This document shows positions 5,797 to 10,296 of a stretch of 10,296 bases of DNA, piece after piece. The notes beneath the pieces are model-generated. The model saw only the letters and a list, made by a program, of their open reading frames with translations, searched no databases and had not been told where the DNA came from. The stretch comes from Hyphomonas sp. (lineage in GTDB: Bacteria > Pseudomonadota > Alphaproteobacteria > Caulobacterales > Hyphomonadaceae). Within the stretch, counting starts at the first letter, position 1, and every line of letters starts with the position of its first letter. Both the position numbers and the translations under genes were made by a program. The stretch is taken from contig JANSXJ010000107.1 of assembly GCA_024743015.1 (NCBI GenBank), positions 1-10,296 on the forward strand, written 5' to 3'.

Positions 5797-8084
5797 TTCA
5801 AATGCCGATCGAGGAAGTTCATTCGTGTCTTCATCAGATGCGTTCCCAGCGCTTCGCCGCGAATACCGTGGCGCTGACCTGGATAGGTCATCAACTCAAA
5901 CAGGATGCCGCGTTGTTGTAGTTCCGCCATCAGGCGGGTCGTATTGTCGAACGTGACATTGTCATCCGCCATACCATGAATGAGCATCAGGTTGGGCAGG
6001 TCCGTTTCGAGCTTGTCGAGATGATAGAAGACCGAGGACTTTTCATACCCTTCGGCATTGTCCTGCGGTGTATCCATGTAACGTTCGGTGTAGAACGTGT
6101 CATAGAGTGCCCAGTCGGTCACGGGCGCGCCGGAGACGGCGGCGGCAAACGTGCCTTCCGGCGCTTGCAATATGGTCATCAGGGTCATGTATCCGCCATA
6201 GGACCAGCCCTGAATGCCAACCCGGTCGCCATCGACAAAGGGCTGCGATTTCAGCCAGTCGACCCCGACCAACACATCGCGAACTTCGGGAATACCCATC
6301 TGGCGGTAAATGACGTCTTCGAATCTCTTGCCGCGATTGGCCATGCCACGATTGTCGATGCGGAACACGACGTAACCCTGGCGGGAATAGAACTGGTCTG
6401 ACATCCGCTCCCAGTTGCGATTGACGGTCTGAACGTGCGGGCCGCCATAAATCTCGACCAGCGCCGGATAGGTTTTGCTGGCATCAAAGTCTGGCGGCAA
6501 CTGGATGGAATAGTAAAGCGTCTGACCATCCTCTGCCGTCAGGGTGCCGTATTCGGGAATCGTGTGGTTTTCGAGATAGGGCGCGTAGGGGTGGCTTTCG
6601 TCGAGCCTATTCTCCTCGATCCAGGTGATGAGTGATCCGTCGGCGCGGTAAAGACCCGTCTGCGGGGGTTGATCGGGACTGGAACTGGTCCCGACAAAGG
6701 ACTGCCCGTCCGGGGCCATCGTGATCGCCCAGGACTTTCCGGCCTCGGTGATCCGAGTGGGGTCGCGTCCTTGAGACTTGTCGCCGGCGCCATGGCGGTA
6801 AAGGTGTCGCTCCAGCGGAGTGTCCATGAACGCGGTAAAGTAGAATTCGTCTCCATTCGTCGAAACGAATTCGATCGAATCCACAGCCCATTCTCCTGAC
6901 GTAATTTCCAATGGCTCTGTTGCGCGAGCGTCCAGGCGTGCCAGATGTCGAAATCCAGACTGCTCAGTTGTCGTTACAAAACCGAACTGTGGGACTTCGC
7001 GAAAGTCATTTGACAGATTCACGAAATTTTTCATCGCCTCGATGGGCAATATAGTGCCTCGGCTGAATTCGTCTCCGCGAGCAAAATAGCGACGAGCGAT
7101 GATTTTTTGTTTTCGGTCCACGTTCTCGATCAACGCGCCATTTCTAGTCCAGTAAAAGCGCGCGAGATATTCAATCTCTTGATCCAGAATCGGTGCGTCC
7201 CAGTCGAGCTCGATGGTTGTACCCGTCTCCATATCGCGCACGAAAAGGTCGACAATCGCGTTAGGTCGTCCAGCGCGTGGATAGCGCTGATTGATCACCG
7301 TCACGTCTTCGGCGGCAATGTCGAAGCGCGGGATAATATCGACCGTGCTTTCATCGACTTTGGTGTATGCGAGATAGCGATCATCCGGGCTCCACCAATA
7401 GCCGGTATAACGGTCCATCTCTTCCTGTGCGACGAATTCGGCGACGCCATAGGCAATGGCCTTGTCCGGCTCGGCTTCCGGGGTCAGGCGGTCTTCCGCA
7501 CCGCTGGTCAGATCAACGGCATAGACAGCGCCGTCGCGAATGAAGCTCACATATTTGCCGCCGGGCGAAACTTTCGCGTCATATTCGAAGGCATCGGTGT
7601 CGGTGAGCTGGCGTGTTTGCGCGCCCTCATCGGTGAGAGTGACCAAGTGTAAATCACCCCCCAGTGGCACCAGGATCGTATCCGCCGTGCCCCAGTCATA
7701 GCTGACAATACCTTTGCGTCCGGCGATGCGTTTGCGCTCACGCAAGGCCTTCTCTTCTTCCGAGAGCTCGACCTCTTCGGGTTCCAGCAGTTTGGAATCG
7801 ACGAGCAGGCTCTGCTCGCCCGTGGTGACGTCAAATTGCCAGAGATCGAAGCGATTGCCTTCATCTTCTCGCGCCTTGAGGAAGGTCACACGTTTACCAT
7901 CCGGGCTATATTTTACACCCGTGGGTGCCGGGCCTGACAGGCTCGGGCTGGCGAAAAGACGTTCAATTGTCAGGGGTTTCTGGTCGACCATGTTATTCGT
8001 TTCAGTGGGCAGAGTTTGAGCCAAAGGAGCCGCGCACGCGCCTGCGAGTATTGCTGCGGCAGGCAAGACACGGAATCTGAGCAT
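5793..8084 (-). CDS. S9 family serine peptidase, dipeptidyl-peptidase IV type
   Basis: A 763-residue protein of normal length for bacterial DPP-IV. The family removes dipeptides, typically X-Pro, from peptide N-termini. An export signal occupies about 1-22: it could be Sec type I ending LAQ, or a weak lipobox (AGAC, Cys17). An eight-bladed beta-propeller domain spans about 40-500. It contains the QEE motif (Glu221, Glu222) followed by RYTGYWWSPD (225-234), which in DPP-IV holds the substrate amino terminus. The C-terminal alpha/beta-hydrolase domain has Tyr546 in YGGP (oxyanion), nucleophile Ser628 in GWSYGG, Asp708 in HGMADDNV and His739 in QRHGI, so the active site is complete. It is first in a run of five genes, and its stop overlaps the start of the lipoprotein gene. 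The ribosome site before the ATG is weak. A later ATG at codon 32 would remove the signal and is less likely. Confidence 0.93.
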   Translation of the reverse strand: MLRFRVLPAAAILAGACAAPLAQTLPTETNNMVDQKPLTIERLFASPSLSGPAPTGVKYSPDGKRVTFLKAREDEGNRFDLWQFDVTTGEQSLLVDSKLLEPEEVELSEEEKALRERKRIAGRKGIVSYDWGTADTILVPLGGDLHLVTLTDEGAQTRQLTDTDAFEYDAKVSPGGKYVSFIRDGAVYAVDLTSGAEDRLTPEAEPDKAIAYGVAEFVAQEEMDRYTGYWWSPDDRYLAYTKVDESTVDIIPRFDIAAEDVTVINQRYPRAGRPNAIVDLFVRDMETGTTIELDWDAPILDQEIEYLARFYWTRNGALIENVDRKQKIIARRYFARGDEFSRGTILPIEAMKNFVNLSNDFREVPQFGFVTTTEQSGFRHLARLDARATEPLEITSGEWAVDSIEFVSTNGDEFYFTAFMDTPLERHLYRHGAGDKSQGRDPTRITEAGKSWAITMAPDGQSFVGTSSSPDQPPQTGLYRADGSLITWIEENRLDESHPYAPYLENHTIPEYGTLTAEDGQTLYYSIQLPPDFDASKTYPALVEIYGGPHVQTVNRNWERMSDQFYSRQGYVVFRIDNRGMANRGKRFEDVIYRQMGIPEVRDVLVGVDWLKSQPFVDGDRVGIQGWSYGGYMTLMTILQAPEGTFAAAVSGAPVTDWALYDTFYTERYMDTPQDNAEGYEKSSVFYHLDKLETDLPNLMLIHGMADDNVTFDNTTRLMAELQQRGILFELMTYPGQRHGIRGEALGTHLMKTRMNFLDRHLK

Positions 8085-8280
8085 GGCATTGGCTAGCGCG
8101 CTCTGCCGGACTTGTCAGCCCTTTGAGGCGGGCGGTGAGATGTCGGTCTCTGCAACGAACAGGCCTTCCAGAAAGCTTTGAATCTCTGCAGGCTCCTCGG
8201 CATCGTCTCGTCGTGATGCTGAACAAAAAAAAATTTGAACGCGATCGAAACAGAGTAAACCCACCACCACGGAGGTATTC
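8085..8280. other. Divergent intergenic region between DPP-IV and MBL-fold genes
   Basis: This 196-bp stretch must contain the start signals for both flanking genes. It holds an inverted repeat GCATC/GATGC (8200-8204 and 8215-8219, 10-base loop), a run of nine A (8225-8233) and the GGAGGT ribosome site of the MBL gene. The minus strand has an open frame from an ATG at 8282 down to a TGA at 8115 (55 codons). Its last 30 or so residues look protein-like and acidic, but no ribosome site or family supports it. Confidence 0.5.
8225..8261 (+). promoter_or_regulatory. Possible promoter of the MBL-fold gene
   Basis: A nine-A tract resembling an UP element is followed by TTGAAC (8235-8240) as a -35-like box and TAAACC (8256-8261) as a weak -10-like box. 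The 15-bp spacing is shorter than optimal. Transcription would start a few bases before the GGAGGT ribosome site. It is a tentative call from base patterns only. Confidence 0.25.
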
Positions 8281-9216
8281 ATGGTAAAATGGACAGTGCG
8301 CATTGTCGGGATCTTTATGGTCATCCTCGGCGGGTTATTCTGGTGGCTGATGCTGAGCGGCTCGACCGCCGTCAAATCGGCGCCCGGCGTTTTTGATCTT
8401 ACGGACTGGCAATCGAAAGCCAGTGCACCTGTTGAACAGTTGCCAACCTCCATTCGGATCCTAGAAGTCGGCCGTGACACCGCGCCGCCCTTTGCCGCGC
8501 AAGCTGGCCGCTTCGGGGCACCTGTGGCGATGAGTTACAACGCCGTCGCGATCAACTATCCGGACCGGCAGATCATCATTGGCGGCGCTGTGGACCGCCA
8601 GACCGCAGAGGGCATGGCGCTTTCCAAGACGGAGTGGCGTTTCAGCGATGCAGCTTACACTGAGCTGACGTCAGCGATGATTGACGCTGAACAAGTCCTG
8701 ATGACGCATGAGCATCTCGATCATGTCATGGCCATCGCCCGGCATCCGGATGCCGATGCGCTCGCACCAAACCTGGTGCTCAACGCGCCGCAGATTGAAG
8801 CGCTTCCGCTCTTTGCTGACGGTGAGCTGGCACCTGCATTGATCTCACTGCAATCAGGCTTGTCCGGCCGCGTTGAAACAATCGCACCCGGGGTCGTGAT
8901 TGTTCCTGCGCCTGGCCATACGCCCGGTAGCCAGATGGTGTTCATCACGCTGCAGGGCGGGGCCGAGATCCTGCTCATCGGTGACATTGTCTGGAATATG
9001 GGCGCCATCCAGGCGCTCAAGACGCGCCCGGTTCTCACCCAGTACATGGTCTTCAGGCCAAACTATGAAGACCGCGCGGCCATCAAACAACAGGTGCGCG
9101 CGCTGCACGATATGATGGCTGACAATCCAGAGCTGATTGTCCTCCCCGCACACGACCGCGAATGGCTGATTGCAGCAGCCGCAACAGATGGAATTGAATT
9201 CCAGCCAGCGGAATGA
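8281..9216 (+). CDS. Metallo-beta-lactamase-fold hydrolase with N-terminal membrane anchor
   Basis: A 311-residue protein. Residues 1-7 are basic and about 8-26 form a membrane helix, so the enzyme domain should face the periplasm, either anchored or after cleavage. The domain carries the full binuclear metal set: HEHLDH (His143, His145, Asp147, His148), His213 in PGHTPGS, Asp235 in IGD and His291 in PAHD. These define a glyoxalase II/lactonase-like hydrolase of the MBL superfamily. The sequence does not settle whether it acts on lactones, thioesters, phosphodiesters or other esters, and a true beta-lactamase role is not indicated. The ATG is preceded by a strong GGAGGT with a short 4-base spacer. 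The gene is divergent from the DPP-IV gene and 80 bases upstream of ettA on the same strand, so readthrough into ettA is possible. Confidence 0.88.
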   Translation: MVKWTVRIVGIFMVILGGLFWWLMLSGSTAVKSAPGVFDLTDWQSKASAPVEQLPTSIRILEVGRDTAPPFAAQAGRFGAPVAMSYNAVAINYPDRQIIIGGAVDRQTAEGMALSKTEWRFSDAAYTELTSAMIDAEQVLMTHEHLDHVMAIARHPDADALAPNLVLNAPQIEALPLFADGELAPALISLQSGLSGRVETIAPGVVIVPAPGHTPGSQMVFITLQGGAEILLIGDIVWNMGAIQALKTRPVLTQYMVFRPNYEDRAAIKQQVRALHDMMADNPELIVLPAHDREWLIAAAATDGIEFQPAE

Positions 9217-9282
9217 TTGCAAACGCTTGATTTTCCGGCCCAGCCGCGCCAGTTACCGCCAATCATTTTGACCAGACTTGGC

Positions 9283-9288
9283 AAGGAG
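9283..9288 (+). promoter_or_regulatory. Ribosome binding site of ettA
   Basis: AAGGAG lies 8 bases before the ATG at 9297, which begins a protein aligned with EttA from its first residues (MAGPQYVYHM). Confidence 0.6.
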
Positions 9289-9296
9289 CTGACCGC

Positions 9297-10296
9297 ATGG
9301 CCGGACCGCAATATGTTTATCACATGCAGGGCGTCTCGAAGACCTACCCTGGTGGCAAGCAGGTTTTTGAGAACATCCATCTGTCCTTCCTGCCAGATGC
9401 CAAGATTGGCGTGGTCGGCGTCAATGGTGCGGGTAAGTCGACCTTGCTCAAGATCATGGCTGGGATCGAAACAGAGTTTAACGGCGAGGCCTGGGCCGCA
9501 GATGGCATCAAGGTCGGCTATCTGCCGCAGGAGCCGCAGCTCGATCCCGACCTGACCGTGTTTGAGAACGTCGCGGCGGAGTGCCCGGAAAAGCAGCTGC
9601 TCGACCAGTTCAATGCCATCTCGATGAAGCTCGCCGAGGACTATACAGACGAGCTGATGGAAGAGATGACCGCCCTTCAGGAGCAGGTCGATGCCGCAGA
9701 TGCCTGGGATATTGATTCGAAGATCGAAATGGCGATGGAGGCGCTTCGCTGCCCCCCAGATACCGCGGATGTGAAATCACTGTCAGGCGGCGAGGTCCGC
9801 CGCGTCGCGATCTGCCGCCTGCTCCTGTCGCGCCCGGACATGATCCTGATGGATGAGCCGACCAACCATCTCGACGCCGAAACCGTGGCGTGGCTGCAAA
9901 ACTATCTGATCAATTTCAAAGGCTGCGTGATCCTGGTCACGCACGATCGCTACTTTCTGGATGATATTACCGGCTGGATCCTCGAACTCGATCGAGGGCG
10001 CGGCATCCCTTATGAGGGTAATTACTCGGCGTGGCTGGAGCAAAAAGCCAAGCGGATGGAGCAGGAAGCCCGCGAGGATAAAGGCCGACAACGGGCCCTC
10101 GCCAAGGAGCTCGAATGGGTGCGCGCCAGCCCCAAGGCGCGTCAGGCGAAGTCGAAAGCCCGTATCCAGTCCTATGAGGAAATGGCCAACAAGGCCGAAC
10201 GTGAAACCGTTTCGAATGCGACGATCCGCATTCCCCCAGGCCCACGTCTGGGCAACAAAGTGCTTGAGGCGGAGAAGCTGCGCAAAGGCTTTGGCA
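9297..10296 (+). CDS. ettA: EttA, energy-dependent translational throttle ABC-F protein (3' truncated by window)
   Basis: The first 333 residues of an ABC-F ATPase that runs off the right edge; full-length members have about 555. EttA binds the ribosomal E site and, depending on the ATP/ADP state, controls entry into the elongation cycle. It is cytosolic and is not a transporter. The first ABC domain has Walker A GVNGAGKST (41-49), a subfamily insertion (arm) at about 95-135, signature LSGGE (162-166), Walker B ILMDE with Asp186 and Glu187, and the H-loop His216 in THDRYF. The interdomain linker (P-site tRNA interaction motif) begins around EGNYSAWLEQK (240-250) and includes ELEWVR (271-276). 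The following IPPGPRLG segment (312-319) matches EttA rather than other ABC-F groups. The second ABC domain starts right at the edge. Chromosomal housekeeping context; no sign that it is a resistance ABC-F. Confidence 0.93.
   Translation, partial: MAGPQYVYHMQGVSKTYPGGKQVFENIHLSFLPDAKIGVVGVNGAGKSTLLKIMAGIETEFNGEAWAADGIKVGYLPQEPQLDPDLTVFENVAAECPEKQLLDQFNAISMKLAEDYTDELMEEMTALQEQVDAADAWDIDSKIEMAMEALRCPPDTADVKSLSGGEVRRVAICRLLLSRPDMILMDEPTNHLDAETVAWLQNYLINFKGCVILVTHDRYFLDDITGWILELDRGRGIPYEGNYSAWLEQKAKRMEQEAREDKGRQRALAKELEWVRASPKARQAKSKARIQSYEEMANKAERETVSNATIRIPPGPRLGNKVLEAEKLRKGFG

Noticed and set aside
7107..7652. 181-codon plus-strand frame opposite the DPP-IV gene
   Set aside because: No family pattern and no ribosome site. 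The opposite strand encodes an intact propeller domain.
8200..8219. GCATC/GATGC inverted repeat as a terminator
   Set aside because: Only a 5-bp stem with a 10-base loop and no T-tract after it on either strand. The nearby A9/T9 run is on the wrong side.
9217..9296. Promoter for ettA at the TTGATT (9227-9232) or TTGACC (9268-9273) boxes
   Set aside because: No -10-like element lies at 16-18 bp from either box.
9297..10296. ABC transporter ATPase or antibiotic-resistance ABC-F
   Set aside because: The EttA-specific linker, the IPPGPRLG segment and the close similarity in the first domain fit the housekeeping factor EttA. No transporter membrane gene is adjacent.

Overview
This window reads as chromosomal DNA of a moderately high-GC alphaproteobacterium. 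The best fit is a marine Hyphomonadaceae/Maricaulales-type organism related to Caulobacterales. That placement is inferred from the protein families, the gene style and the dense packing with stop/start overlaps; no rRNA or marker gene confirms it. I see no mobile element, phage gene, CRISPR array, tRNA or rRNA.

Layout. (1) 3-2002, minus strand: two membrane proteins, DUF4129 followed by DUF4350, with overlapping ends. They are typical members of the MoxR ATPase/DUF58 (BatA-like) cell-envelope cluster, whose other genes probably continue past the left edge. (2) 2121-2588, plus strand: msrC, the GAF-fold free methionine-(R)-sulfoxide reductase, transcribed divergently from the DUF4129 gene. 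(3) 8084 down to 2547, minus strand: five tightly spaced genes that look like one transcription unit. In order they encode a periplasmic S9 dipeptidyl-peptidase IV-type peptidase, a small cysteine-containing lipoprotein, a NUDIX hydrolase, a DUF1330 protein and a membrane-anchored type-B carboxylesterase. The last 42 bp of the esterase gene overlap the 3' end of msrC tail to tail. (4) 8281-9216, plus strand: an N-terminally anchored metallo-beta-lactamase-fold hydrolase, divergent from the peptidase. (5) 9297 to the right edge, plus strand: the first two thirds of EttA, an ABC-F translation factor.

How the parts relate. The five-gene run joins two secreted or periplasm-facing serine hydrolases with a lipoprotein and two small cytosolic proteins. 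This could be a peptide/ester scavenging or detoxification unit, but nothing in the sequence proves that the products work together. The DUF4129/DUF4350 pair belongs to a separate envelope-associated system.

I looked for an undescribed system and did not find a convincing one. The best leads are modest: the conserved-looking cysteine lipoprotein coupled to the DPP-IV gene, an extra residue in the Nudix box, the antisense overlap of the esterase tail with msrC, and a possible gene remnant between the peptidase and the MBL-fold gene.
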